DNA of 64,000 bases from Kaistella palustris DSM 21579 (lineage in GTDB: Bacteria; Bacteroidota; Bacteroidia; Flavobacteriales; Weeksellaceae): assembly GCF_000422265.1 (NCBI RefSeq), contig NZ_AULL01000012.1, forward strand, positions 1 to 64,000, given 5' to 3'. Of the stretch, positions 9,025 to 18,033 are shown piece after piece (within the stretch, counting starts at the first letter, position 1; each line of letters opens with the position of its first letter). The notes under the pieces were generated by a model. The model made no database searches. It worked only from the letters and a program-made list of their open reading frames with translations, and was not told the DNA's origin. A program made the translations under genes and the position numbers.

Positions 9025-10569
9025 TCAGGAACTGCACGAAAGGGTAGAACAGCCGCTTTGACCATTGTAAATCGCAGGTCTTTTTTTTGAAAACTCCGGA
9101 TAGATTTCGTCATAAGGGTTTTGCAGCGCAGTAAGTAGCTTTTCAAACAGATCTTTGTTACCTTCGTTCAGTTCTGCAATAGCCTCGAAAAGCAAATAAT
9201 TCCGCAGTATGAATTTCGGGTTGGTCTTTCTCATAAGCGCCGCCGACGCTTCCGCAGAAACGGAATTCTTTTCTAGCCTTTCACGGTATGTTTGCAGGAA
9301 AGTTTTAAAGCCGGCCTTATTTTCTTCTGAAGGAGTTTCGTAAAAAATATCGGAAAAATGGGAATCAGCATCGTGATTTCCTGTCCATGATTCGAGTTTG
9401 GTAAAGAATAATGTATAATCGATTTTAAGTTCCTCAAGCATCTGCTGGGCCAGGGTAAAAAATTCACCATCCTTCCTGAGAACGGAATCGAAACCAAATT
9501 TTGAGGCCATCATCCGGTCATGTTTTTGCCAGAAGTTATCCGTAAAACTGTTCAGAATATTTTCTAAAGTTTTTTCGTCTTTAATTAAAGGGAAAAGCGC
9601 ATTGGCAAGTTGCCAGAGATTCCATTGTGCAATTTTCGCCTGCTTTCCAAATGCGTAACGCCTGCCGGGCAGATCGGTGGTGTTTGGTGTGAAATTTAAG
9701 CTGTATTCATCCAGAAAAGAGAACGGACCATAATCAATAGTAAGGCCTAAAACCGACATGTTATCGGTGTTCATCACGCCGTGAACAAATCCCACACGGT
9801 ACCATTCTGCCATAAGGTTGGCCGTTCTGTCTGCCACGGCTTGAAAGAATTCAGCATATTTCGCGGCGCCTGTTGAGGTGATTTCGGGGAAATAATTTTC
9901 GATGGTGAAATCTGTAAGTTTTTTTAAGGTTTCAAATTCGTTTTGGGCAGAAAGCAGTTCATAATGCCCGAAACGCAGAAAACTTTCGGCTGTACGCATC
10001 ATGACTGCGCCTTTTTCGTATTCTGGATTTCCGTCGTACATCATGTCGCGCATCACTTGCTCGCCACTCAGCGAAAGTGAAAGTGACCTTGTGGTAGGAA
10101 TTCCCAGATAATGCATGGCTTCACTCATCAAATATTCGCGCACTGATGAGCGCAGCACGGCGCGGCCGTCGGCGTGCCGCGAGTACGGAGTGGCTCCTGC
10201 GCCTTTCCACTGAAGTTCGGTTTTTTTTCCGGCGGCATTTTGAATTTGACCGGCAAAAATAGCGCGTCCGTCGCCGAGTTGTCCTGCCCAATTACCGAAC
10301 TGGTGGCCGGCGTAAGCAGTTGCGTAAGTTGTAAGTGTATCGGGAACGGCCGAGGCATTCAGAAAGGCCAGATCTTCGCTGTTTTCAATTTTTCCCAGAC
10401 CAATTTCTTCGGACAGCTTTTCATTAAAAAAAAGTAATTCCGGTTTTTCAAAATGTGCGATTTCTGCGGCTGCGAAAACAACTTTTGGAGTTTGCCGCTG
10501 CATGGGATTGCCGGAAAAGTCGCCGGGAAAGTATTTGATGAAAGGCTGCGTAATATTCTTAAGATTCAT
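9025..10569 (-). CDS. selO: Protein adenylyltransferase SelO (UPF0061)
   Basis: SelO is a pseudokinase-fold enzyme that transfers AMP to Ser/Thr/Tyr of target proteins, with a role in redox stress in other bacteria. The 514-residue product shows GNWAGQLGDGRA (about 92-103), WKGAGATPYSRHADGRAVLRS split around Lys122, the catalytic-loop-like HGVMNTDN (Asn267) and IDYGPFSFLD (Asp279, the DFG equivalent). The extreme C-terminus is SCSS: Cys512 occupies the antepenultimate position held by selenocysteine in animal SELENOO. Length is slightly above the bacterial norm (about 480-490). It lies behind the PBP1a operon, but the strong terminator at 10585-10617 separates them. Confidence 0.95.
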   Translation of the reverse strand: MNLKNITQPFIKYFPGDFSGNPMQRQTPKVVFAAAEIAHFEKPELLFFNEKLSEEIGLGKIENSEDLAFLNASAVPDTLTTYATAYAGHQFGNWAGQLGDGRAIFAGQIQNAAGKKTELQWKGAGATPYSRHADGRAVLRSSVREYLMSEAMHYLGIPTTRSLSLSLSGEQVMRDMMYDGNPEYEKGAVMMRTAESFLRFGHYELLSAQNEFETLKKLTDFTIENYFPEITSTGAAKYAEFFQAVADRTANLMAEWYRVGFVHGVMNTDNMSVLGLTIDYGPFSFLDEYSLNFTPNTTDLPGRRYAFGKQAKIAQWNLWQLANALFPLIKDEKTLENILNSFTDNFWQKHDRMMASKFGFDSVLRKDGEFFTLAQQMLEELKIDYTLFFTKLESWTGNHDADSHFSDIFYETPSEENKAGFKTFLQTYRERLEKNSVSAEASAALMRKTNPKFILRNYLLFEAIAELNEGNKDLFEKLLTALQNPYDEIYPEFSKKRPAIYNGQSGCSTLSCSS

Positions 10570-10584
10570 CTTTCAAAGTTCGGC

Positions 10585-10617
10585 AAAAAAAATCCTTTCA
10601 AAAAATTGAAAGGATTT
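10585..10617 (-). terminator. Strong intrinsic terminator of the ricT-gldH-PBP1a operon
   Basis: AAATCCTTTCAA (10590-10601) and TTGAAAGGATTT (10606-10617) form a perfect 12-bp stem with a 4-nt loop. On the minus strand it is followed by an uninterrupted T tract (10585-10590). Confidence 0.85.
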
Positions 10618-10637
10618 GTGGTCGCGATGTAATATAT

Positions 10638-13019
10638 CTATTTATTGAAATCAATATCGTCGCCTGTATTGATTTTTTCATTTACGTTTTCCTCCGGTTT
10701 GTTGGTCGGTTTTTTTGGTACATAATCGGGTTCCACAGGTTTTGGATTTTTAATCTCATCAATCGTCTGCAGGCCACCCTCGTCGCCATAGCCGCCAAGT
10801 CCCTGCAAATCGGAGCAGCTGCCGGTCCAGTTTGAAGGTTTTACGAATTTATCTTCGGGCGAGACACCGAGCTCTTTATCTGCCCAAACTTTTTTCATAT
10901 AAATTGCCCAGATCGGTAAAGCCATTTTTGCACCCTGGCCTTCGCCGGTTCCACGGAAGTGCGTGGCGCGATCCTCCCAGCCGACCCAGACGCCGGTAGC
11001 AAGATTTGGCGTAAGTCCCATGAACCAACCGTCGGAGTTATTTTGGGTTGTTCCGGTTTTTGCGGCGATCTCTATACTTTTTTCCACACCTCTGCGCGAG
11101 AGTTCTCCGGATGCAGTACCATATTCGGCGACACCTTTCATCAGGTCGATCATGGTGTAGGCATAAAGCTCATTCATCACTTCCTTCAGTACAGGTTTTA
11201 CTTCTTTGATCACACGGCCGTTTGCGTCTTCAATACGCCAGATCATTTCGGGTCTTATGTAATTTCCATAATTCGCAAAAGTACTGTAGGCGCCCAACAT
11301 TTCGTAAATAGTAATGTCCGATGAACCTAATGCTACTGCGTATTCGTTTGGAATTTCCTCCGTAACACCCAGATCCCGCGCGGTCTGAATAACGCTTTTT
11401 GGCGTCGTCATTTCTATAAGCCTTACCGCGACCGGGTTTTTGGAATGCGCCAGGGCATCTCTTAAGGTTAACATGCCTCCACTTCCCTGTACAGACCAAC
11501 TTCCTTTGGTATAAGTTGCATTAGAGACGGTGGAACAGGGCGTCATTCCTAATTTCATAATGGCAGTCGCATAAACGAAAGGTTTGAAAGTGGAGCCGAC
11601 CTGTCTTTTACCCTGCTTAATATGGTCATACTGAAAATGCTGCCAGTTGATCCCACCAACCCAGGCTTTGATTTCTCCGGTTCCGGGAACCATCGACATC
11701 AGGCCTGCCTGTGCAATCTGCTTGTGATAGCGGATAGAATCCCAGGGCGACATTTCAACTTCCTCTTCACCCTGCCAGGTAAATCTGGAGGTTTTGATCG
11801 GTTTGTGGAATTCGAGCATGATGGAATCTTCGGGAACGCCCGCATTTTTCAACTGCTTATAACGGCCGGTTCTTTTCACCGCGCTCATCATGATAGAATT
11901 GATCTCCTTATCATTAATCAAATAAAAAGGTCGTTGTTTACGGCCGCGCTGCTCCGCATCGAACCTTTTTTGCAGGTCGGTAAGATGTTCTTTAATGGCT
12001 TCCTCCGCGTAGTTCTGCATTTTAGAGTCCAACGTTACGTAAATCTTAAGACCGTCTTTATAAAGGTTCAGTGTTTTACCGGTTTTCTTTTCGTAATCCT
12101 TAAGATAGCTGTCGATCTCCTTTCGCAGATAGTATTTGTAATATGCCGAATAACCTTCATCAATAGATTTTACAGGATGGAAATCAATCTTGATCGGTGT
12201 TTCTACAGCCTGCTCATAAGTTTTCTGATCGAGGTAACCTGTTTTCAGCATCTGATCGAGCACTACATCGCGCCGTCGTTTTGCGCGTTCCGGATTCCGC
12301 ATAGGATTATTTGCTACGGGAGCTTCGAGCATGGCGACAAACATGGCGGCTTCGGGTAAAGTGAGCTGCGACGCTTTTTTGTTGAAGTAAATTCGCGAGG
12401 CCATTTCGATTCCGTTGGCGTTATTTACAAAATCGAATTTATTGAAGTATAGCGTAATGATCTCTTCTTTGGTATATCTTTTTTCCAGGCTTACCGCCAC
12501 AACCCACTCTTTCAGTTTCTGAAAAGACCGCTGCAGGGTATTCTGCGAAGCCGCTCCCGTAAACAGGAGTTTTGCCAACTGTTGGGTAATGGTAGAACCG
12601 CCGCCGCGCTGTCCGCGGAAAGCTACTGCCCGTGCAACAGACTGCAGGTCAATTCCCGAGTGTTCTTTGAAGCGCTCATCCTCTTTTGCCTGAAGCGCAT
12701 AGATCAAATAGGGTGGCAGCTGATTATAGGTAATGGGCTGGGTTTTTTCTTTTTCGAATTTTCCCAGAAGTTTCCCATCGGAAGAATGAATTTCTGAGGC
12801 GACATAGATGTCGGGATTTTCGAGTTCCTTCACATCGGGCATTGAGCCGAAGAAACCTTGTGACACACCGAAAAATACAGCTGAAATTCCCAGGACCAGA
12901 ATCACAAGTCCCATCCAGATCAGTTTCACCCACTTTTTCCAGCCGCGATTTTTAATTTTTTTTGGAGGAAGCGGGAACGTCTGCTGAGGTTTGCGTCCCG
13001 GACTTTTTTTGTTTTCCAT
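10638..13019 (-). CDS. Class A penicillin-binding protein 1A
   Basis: This is a bifunctional peptidoglycan glycosyltransferase and DD-transpeptidase anchored in the inner membrane. In 793 residues it has a basic cytoplasmic tail, one membrane segment (about 33-52), and a GT51 domain with EDERFKEH (catalytic Glu113) and GGGSTITQQLAK (139-150). A penicillin-binding domain follows with STFK (Ser476/Lys479), SKN (526-528) and KTGTT (654-658). The C-terminal tail is proline/lysine-rich and low in complexity. It follows gldH by 8 nt, so the two are co-transcribed. A mrcA/ponA-type name would be by analogy only. Confidence 0.95.
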   Translation of the reverse strand: MENKKSPGRKPQQTFPLPPKKIKNRGWKKWVKLIWMGLVILVLGISAVFFGVSQGFFGSMPDVKELENPDIYVASEIHSSDGKLLGKFEKEKTQPITYNQLPPYLIYALQAKEDERFKEHSGIDLQSVARAVAFRGQRGGGSTITQQLAKLLFTGAASQNTLQRSFQKLKEWVVAVSLEKRYTKEEIITLYFNKFDFVNNANGIEMASRIYFNKKASQLTLPEAAMFVAMLEAPVANNPMRNPERAKRRRDVVLDQMLKTGYLDQKTYEQAVETPIKIDFHPVKSIDEGYSAYYKYYLRKEIDSYLKDYEKKTGKTLNLYKDGLKIYVTLDSKMQNYAEEAIKEHLTDLQKRFDAEQRGRKQRPFYLINDKEINSIMMSAVKRTGRYKQLKNAGVPEDSIMLEFHKPIKTSRFTWQGEEEVEMSPWDSIRYHKQIAQAGLMSMVPGTGEIKAWVGGINWQHFQYDHIKQGKRQVGSTFKPFVYATAIMKLGMTPCSTVSNATYTKGSWSVQGSGGMLTLRDALAHSKNPVAVRLIEMTTPKSVIQTARDLGVTEEIPNEYAVALGSSDITIYEMLGAYSTFANYGNYIRPEMIWRIEDANGRVIKEVKPVLKEVMNELYAYTMIDLMKGVAEYGTASGELSRRGVEKSIEIAAKTGTTQNNSDGWFMGLTPNLATGVWVGWEDRATHFRGTGEGQGAKMALPIWAIYMKKVWADKELGVSPEDKFVKPSNWTGSCSDLQGLGGYGDEGGLQTIDEIKNPKPVEPDYVPKKPTNKPEENVNEKINTGDDIDFNK

Positions 13020-13027
13020 AAATGAAA

Positions 13028-13498
13028 TTACGGTTTTGCTGTTTCTATTTTTACGCCAATATCTTCAATTCCCGGTAATGTGTCGGCTCTCATCGCCTGG
13101 ATCATACCCAAAGTATAGCTGCCGTTGCGGGGAAATTTGTAATTCAGTTTATACTGAAAAAGAGTCTCCTTGGTCTCGCCAAAACCCTGTCCGATCCATT
13201 CGCCATTGGGTTTTGCCAGAATATAATTCAGGGTATCCACTTCTTTCTGTTTCGTCTGGTCATTACGTAGATCAACGATGAGCCGAATATTGCTGTAAGG
13301 GTACTCATTATTGTTCCTTACAACAAATATAATATTTTTTAGGTTTTGAAAATCCGTCACTTCAAACCGGAAGTTCTGAATCTCTTTTTTTCCCCATTTG
13401 CCGTTGAGTTCGTTCATTACCACTTTTTCTGCATTTTTGTTGCAACTGAAAAGCAGGAGTATAACGGAGCAGCAGGCAATAAATTTAGGCAGTGTCAT
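13028..13498 (-). CDS. gldH: Gliding motility lipoprotein GldH
   Basis: GldH is a lipoprotein required for gliding in Flavobacterium johnsoniae. The product from ATG 13498 is 156 residues with a lipoprotein signal ending LLLFSC (Cys19). Family-like segments are KWGKKEIQNFRFEVTD, NNEYPYSNIRLIVDLR and NGEWIGQGFGETKETL, and the protein ends near PGIEDIGVKIE. The frame is open to 13699, but that extension is antisense-like lysine-rich sequence inside ricT and lacks a signal peptide. The start overlaps the end of ricT by 14 nt, implying translational coupling. The gene sits between ricT and PBP1a. Confidence 0.88.
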   Translation of the reverse strand: MTLPKFIACCSVILLLFSCNKNAEKVVMNELNGKWGKKEIQNFRFEVTDFQNLKNIIFVVRNNNEYPYSNIRLIVDLRNDQTKQKEVDTLNYILAKPNGEWIGQGFGETKETLFQYKLNYKFPRNGSYTLGMIQAMRADTLPGIEDIGVKIETAKP

Positions 13499-14771
13499 CG
13501 CGTCTTGGCTGAGGTTTCTTTTTAAACTTTTTCGGTCCCTGGTTTTGTTGGGGGCTTCGGCTTTCAGGCGTTCCTTTCTTCGGTGCTTGTGGTTTGCGGT
13601 TATCAGGTCCTTTGGCAGAGGGTTTCCTGTCGCCTTTCTGTTGGTTATTCGGTTTTCTTTTGTTGGAATTCTTGCCTGGGTTTTTCCCCCGCCGCTCAAA
13701 ACGGTCGATGGTATTTTCCTGAATTAGGTCCACAGATTTCACCGGAATATCAGTAATATTAAATTCTTCCAGAGGTGGAGTTTTCTGGCCGCTTTTGTTT
13801 AGTGCAACCATTTTCTTCACATCCTTAACTTCCAGATTAAACCACGCCATGGAGCGCTCTACATAGGCAAACCACATTCTCTTTTTAAACACATCGATCT
13901 TAATACAGAAAGCTTTTCCGTTTTGGGTATCCAGTGTGGTCGAAGAAGGTGGGAAATCACTCAGGGCATCCAGATAGCTGTCGAGTTCGTAGTTGAGACA
14001 ACATTTCAGTTTTCCGCACTGGCCGGCCAGTTTCTGAGGGTTGATACTTAACTGCTGGTAACGTGCTGCATTAGTATTTACAGAACGGAAATCCGTGAGC
14101 CAGGTAGAACAGCAAAGTTCCCTGCCGCAGGATCCTATACCACCGACTTTTGCAGCCTCCTGCCGAAAGCCGATTTGTTTCATATCGATCTTCGTACGGA
14201 ATGCCGCGGCAAATTCCTTGATCAGCATACGGAAATCCACACGGTTATCGGCTGTGTAATAAAAAGTTACTTTGCCGCCGTCGCCCTGATATTCCACATC
14301 GGTGATCTTCATATCGAGATTCAGACCATAGGCGATTTTTCTGGCCTGCATTTTTACGGTTTCTTCCTTTGCGCGCGCCGCCTGCCAGACCTCAATGTCT
14401 TTTTGGTTTGCTAATCGGTATATTTTCAGGGGGTTATCTTCAGTAACGAATTTCTTCTTCATCTGAATTTTCACCAATTCCCCGGTGAGGCTTACTACAC
14501 CTATATCATGTCCCGGACTGGATTCTACTGTGACCACACTCCCCATATGGAGTGGTAACTGATGTACGTTTTTATAAAAAAATTTACGATCGTTCTTGAA
14601 TCTTACTTCTACAAAATCAGTTTGGGTAGAAGGATTATTGATATTCGAGAGCCAATCGAAAACGCTTAATTTATAGCTATTTCCGCAGGTATCTACACTT
14701 TCACAGCCATTCGCGGATTTTGTTCCGCAGGAATGGGCAGAATCGCCGGATGTCTTACATCCACAACTCAT
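13485..14771 (-). CDS. ricT: PSP1-domain protein RicT (YaaT-like)
   Basis: RicT/YaaT proteins act in Firmicutes in a complex affecting RNA processing and phosphorelay; the Bacteroidota role is not established. The 428-residue protein has the PSP1 core at about residues 40-270. The conserved cysteine clusters are GSCGRELCC (215-221) and CGKLKCC (252-258), candidates for iron-sulfur binding. A further five cysteines crowd the first 30 residues (3, 5, 15, 23, 29). The last 75 residues are a basic, low-complexity K/R/P/N/Q tail, probably disordered and RNA- or membrane-associated. It is the first gene of the ricT-gldH-PBP1a operon. Confidence 0.9.
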   Translation of the reverse strand: MSCGCKTSGDSAHSCGTKSANGCESVDTCGNSYKLSVFDWLSNINNPSTQTDFVEVRFKNDRKFFYKNVHQLPLHMGSVVTVESSPGHDIGVVSLTGELVKIQMKKKFVTEDNPLKIYRLANQKDIEVWQAARAKEETVKMQARKIAYGLNLDMKITDVEYQGDGGKVTFYYTADNRVDFRMLIKEFAAAFRTKIDMKQIGFRQEAAKVGGIGSCGRELCCSTWLTDFRSVNTNAARYQQLSINPQKLAGQCGKLKCCLNYELDSYLDALSDFPPSSTTLDTQNGKAFCIKIDVFKKRMWFAYVERSMAWFNLEVKDVKKMVALNKSGQKTPPLEEFNITDIPVKSVDLIQENTIDRFERRGKNPGKNSNKRKPNNQQKGDRKPSAKGPDNRKPQAPKKGTPESRSPQQNQGPKKFKKKPQPRRDDTA

Positions 14772-14791
14772 ATTTTTTGTTATTAATGATG

Positions 14792-14799
14792 CAAATTTA
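14792..14799 (-). promoter_or_regulatory. -7 promoter box of the ricT-gldH-PBP1a operon
   Basis: The minus strand reads TAAATTTG (TAnnTTTG), 20 nt upstream of the ricT ATG. Confidence 0.5.
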
Positions 14800-15130
14800 G
14801 TATAAATTTATTTTGTGGCTGCCGATTTGAAATTGCATTGCCACTACTTTGATAATAATTAATAAAATAATTGAAAACTTATAGAATGTTTAAAGAAGTA
14901 TGTAATATTATGCTAATCATATAATTTAGTTTTATTTTAAAATGTGGCGCAGGAGCATTATTATTTAATTTAAACACAGAGCGCAAAACCTGATGTAAAA
15001 ATGTTCTGAAAGGCAGGCTGTATTAGATTCAAACTCGATTCTCATGAAAATTAAATTCAAACAGGAAGGGCGAAAAACGCATTGTTTGAAAAAGATTATG
15101 GTTTGTTAACAATTGTTTAAAAAATAATTT

Positions 15131-15138
15131 TATATTTG
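15131..15138 (+). promoter_or_regulatory. -7 promoter box of the FadL-like/esterase operon
   Basis: The plus strand reads TATATTTG (TAnnTTTG), 19 nt before the ATG at 15158. TTTG motifs lie nearby upstream but not at the usual 17-21 nt spacing. Confidence 0.5.
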
Positions 15139-15157
15139 GGACATTAATAATCATTAT

Positions 15158-16396
15158 ATGAAAAAAATAGTTTTAACAGCAGCATTGTTAGGTGGTGTTC
15201 TTGCGCACGCCGGAGGCTTCAGAGTTTCATTACAGGGTGTTAAGCAATTGGCAATGGCACATACCAGTGCCCATGCAGAGGATGCTAGTGTAACATTTTT
15301 CAATCCTGCGGGAATGTCCTTTATTCCTTCGAAATTCAGTATTGCAGCTGGCGGTTTCGGTGCCAAATCGATAGTTACCTATCAAAACCTCGAAACGCTT
15401 AATTCTTATGAAACAGACAGTCCGATCGGAACGCCTCTTTATGCAGCCGTTGCGTATAAGGTTTTAGATAATTTTTCAGTCGGGTTCAACTTCTCTACAC
15501 CTTTTGGCAGTACCATCGAGTGGCCGTCTGACTGGGCGGGGCGTGAGATTGTGCAGCGTTTGGAGCTGAAAGCCTTTTATTTCCAGCCTATGGTTTCCGT
15601 GAAATTGGCGCCGTGGGTTTCGTTTGGTGGTAGCTATATTTATGCAAAAGGAACTGTAAACTGGGATAAGGCAGTGACTCAACTGGGTGGAACACTCAAC
15701 CTGAAAGATGATAAAGCTTCAGGCAGCGGTTTTGGGATTGGGTTTTATTTTCAGCCTAATGACAAGCTCGACGTAAGTATTGCTTACCGCTCACCGATTG
15801 ATATGGAAGCTAAAAACGGAACGGTGAGTTTCGATATTTCCCCTGCTTTATATCCTTCTCTCGGACTCAACGCTTCCGGTCAGGATAATTTTAAGGCAAC
15901 TTTACCGTTGGTAGATGAGTATACGATCGGTGCTACTTATAAAGTGACACCGAAATGGTTGATCTCCGGAGATTTTAATTACAGTGGTTGGGACCGGTAC
16001 AGCAGACTTACCCTGGATTTTGAAAATGCACCTATCGGTAACCAGCCAAGCGACCCAACTGTTTTGGTCAGCCCGAAAAACTTTAAAAGTACACAGACCT
16101 GGAGAGTGGGCACGCAGTACCAGATCAATGACATGATCGCGGCGCGTGCTGGGTACTACTATGATCAGTCACCTTATGATGACGAAAATTTCCAGGCAGA
16201 AACTCCGTCTTTCGATTCAAATGTAATTACCGCGGGTTTAGGATTTAAATTTGCCAAAAATTTCGGCCTGGATGTAGCAGGTGGAATTGCACTTCCGAAA
16301 AGCCGAAAAGTGGAAAACGCTTATAACAACTTCTACGGACAAGCTAAAGCCAAAGCATACTATTTTGGTCTAGGTTTATCTTACAACGCATTTTAA
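15158..16396 (+). CDS. FadL/OmpP1-family outer-membrane transporter
   Basis: Family members move long-chain fatty acids or hydrophobic compounds across the outer membrane. The 412-residue protein has a signal peptide (to AHA). The FadL hatch-like N-terminus GGFRVSLQGVKQLAMAHTSAHAEDASVTFFNPAGMSF includes the diagnostic NPAG. Then comes a barrel with repeats such as VSIAYRSPIDMEAKNG and WRVGTQYQINDMIAARAGYYYDQSP, and a final aromatic strand YYFGLGLSYNAF. An esterase lipoprotein starts 15 nt downstream, so the pair likely form an operon for lipid or ester uptake and hydrolysis. Confidence 0.92.
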   Translation: MKKIVLTAALLGGVLAHAGGFRVSLQGVKQLAMAHTSAHAEDASVTFFNPAGMSFIPSKFSIAAGGFGAKSIVTYQNLETLNSYETDSPIGTPLYAAVAYKVLDNFSVGFNFSTPFGSTIEWPSDWAGREIVQRLELKAFYFQPMVSVKLAPWVSFGGSYIYAKGTVNWDKAVTQLGGTLNLKDDKASGSGFGIGFYFQPNDKLDVSIAYRSPIDMEAKNGTVSFDISPALYPSLGLNASGQDNFKATLPLVDEYTIGATYKVTPKWLISGDFNYSGWDRYSRLTLDFENAPIGNQPSDPTVLVSPKNFKSTQTWRVGTQYQINDMIAARAGYYYDQSPYDDENFQAETPSFDSNVITAGLGFKFAKNFGLDVAGGIALPKSRKVENAYNNFYGQAKAKAYYFGLGLSYNAF

Positions 16397-16411
16397 GATT
16401 TAAATTTAATT

Positions 16412-17944
16412 ATGAAAAAAATATTAATTTCAACGATAGCTGTTTCAGCATTGTTTTTTACAGTAAGCTGTAATACAGACTTTGATACCGATGTGAGCAG
16501 TATTGCGGTTTCGCCGGGCGAGGCCAACTTTGCAAATTACGTTGCACTGGGAAATTCCCTTACCTCCGGTTACCGGGATAATGCACTTTATCTCAGCGGG
16601 CAGATGGAATCTTACCCGAATATGATTGCCCAGCAAATGCAGCGTGCCGATGGTGGCGCGTTTGTACAGCCGCTTATGGCTGATGAAAACGGAGGACTTG
16701 TACTTGGTGGAAATGTAATCCAGGGCACAAAACTTTACATAAAATCCTTTACCAATGGTGCACCGGATATTGTGAATGTTGCAGCGACTCCAACCACAGA
16801 TGTAACAAAGAAAATCACAGGACCACTGAACAATATGGGAGTGCCCGGTGCTAAATCTTTTCACCTCCTGGCTCCGGGTTATGGCAATATCGCCGGCGTA
16901 GCGACAGGTCAGGCAAATCCGTATTATGTGCGGTTTTCCTCAAGCGCCACTTCCTCGGTTCTGGCTGATGCCGTAGCACAGAAACCTACCTTCTATTCAT
17001 TATGGATTGGTAACAATGATGTTTTAAGTTATGCCACCAGCGGTGGAATGGGTACCGACAGAAAAGGAAACACCGATCCTTCCACTTACGGACCAAATGA
17101 TATTTCAGACCCTGCCGTGGTAGCCGGATCCATCCAGACAATTTTGCAGACTATGAAAACGGCGGGTGCAACACAGGGAGTTATCGCGAACATTCCTTAC
17201 GTAACTTCAATCCCGTATTTTACTACAGTACCTTACAATCCGTTGTCCCCTGCAGCTTTAGGTGCAAACCTGGCTACACTTAATACCAGTTTGTACGGAC
17301 CGCTGAAACAGGCGCTGACTGCTTTTGGAGCTGGTGACCGTATTAATCTGTTATCGGCAACTGCTCCTAATCCTGTCTTAATTAAAGATGTTTCGTTAAC
17401 AAATCTTTCAGCGCAGATCACGGCAGCACTTACGCCAGCCTTGGGATTACCAACAGCAACTGCATTCGGACAGATTTATGGACAGGCAAGACAGACCACC
17501 GCCGAAGATTATGTTTTACTGACTTCAAAATCCGTGATTGGATCTGCAGTACCGGGTGCGCCGGCAAGCATTAATGTATACGGCATCTCTTACCCGCTGG
17601 AGAATCAGCATGTTTTAACCAAAACAGAAGCTGCAGCTGTAAAAACCGCTATTGATTCATATAACGCATCCATTAAATCACTTGCAACAACTTACGGATT
17701 AGCCTTTGTAGATGCAAATGCAAAAATGGTAGAATTAAACGCAATGTCGGGAATTCAGTTCGATGGTGTAAAATACACAGCGAAATTTGTAACCGGCGGA
17801 ACTTTCTCTTTAGATGGGGTGCACCTTACAGGTCGTGGTTATGCCGTGGTAGCCAATGAATTCATCAAAGCGATCAACAAGCAGTATAAATCAACGTTGC
17901 CTATGGTCAATGTGAATTCCTACTCCGGAGTTAAATTTCCATAA
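16412..17944 (+). CDS. SGNH/GDSL-type esterase lipoprotein
   Basis: This is a probable surface or periplasmic esterase/lipase. The 510-residue protein has a lipobox TVSC (Cys20). SGNH block I is seen as VALGNSLTSGY (Ser49 nucleophile, GNSL in place of GDSL), block II glycine in NNMGVPGAKS, block III as WIGNNDVLSY, and block V as LDGVHLTGRGY with the Asp/His pair. It has long insertions compared with minimal 200-250-residue SGNH enzymes. It is co-transcribed with the FadL-like porin (15-nt gap) and ends at a strong terminator. Its substrate is unknown. Confidence 0.9.
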   Translation: MKKILISTIAVSALFFTVSCNTDFDTDVSSIAVSPGEANFANYVALGNSLTSGYRDNALYLSGQMESYPNMIAQQMQRADGGAFVQPLMADENGGLVLGGNVIQGTKLYIKSFTNGAPDIVNVAATPTTDVTKKITGPLNNMGVPGAKSFHLLAPGYGNIAGVATGQANPYYVRFSSSATSSVLADAVAQKPTFYSLWIGNNDVLSYATSGGMGTDRKGNTDPSTYGPNDISDPAVVAGSIQTILQTMKTAGATQGVIANIPYVTSIPYFTTVPYNPLSPAALGANLATLNTSLYGPLKQALTAFGAGDRINLLSATAPNPVLIKDVSLTNLSAQITAALTPALGLPTATAFGQIYGQARQTTAEDYVLLTSKSVIGSAVPGAPASINVYGISYPLENQHVLTKTEAAAVKTAIDSYNASIKSLATTYGLAFVDANAKMVELNAMSGIQFDGVKYTAKFVTGGTFSLDGVHLTGRGYAVVANEFIKAINKQYKSTLPMVNVNSYSGVKFP

Positions 17945-17969
17945 CCGGTAACTGAACTAAAACTATTTT

Positions 17970-18007
17970 AAAACCACTTGAATTCTTCAAGTGGTTTTAT
18001 TTTTTTT
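17970..18007 (+). terminator. Intrinsic terminator of the FadL-like/esterase operon
   Basis: AAAACCACTTGAA (17970-17982) and TTCAAGTGGTTTT (17986-17998) form a perfect 13-bp stem with a 3-nt loop, followed by ATTTTTTTT. Confidence 0.88.
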
Positions 18008-18014
18008 AAATTTG
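18007..18014 (+). promoter_or_regulatory. -7 promoter box of prs
   Basis: TAAATTTG (TAnnTTTG) begins in the T tract of the preceding terminator and lies 19 nt before the prs ATG. The -33 position would fall inside the terminator hairpin. Confidence 0.5.
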
Positions 18015-18033
18015 TGCAACAAAAAAATTAAAA

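Larger units (their letters stand above)
14772..15157. other. Divergent intergenic region (ricT / FadL-like gene)
   Basis: These 386 nt are very AT-rich and hold no credible reading frame. They contain the minus-strand -7 box of ricT (14792-14799) and the plus-strand -7 box of the FadL-like gene (15131-15138). I see no hairpin or repeat in the middle part. Confidence 0.6.

Noticed and set aside
11622-12359. A long plus-strand open frame (245 codons) inside the PBP1a gene
   Set aside because: It is antisense to conserved transpeptidase coding sequence and its translation has no domain or plausible start signal.
13499-13699. A longer N-terminus for GldH reaching into ricT
   Set aside because: The extension lacks a signal peptide and is lysine/arginine-rich out-of-frame ricT sequence; the lipoprotein signal begins at 13498.
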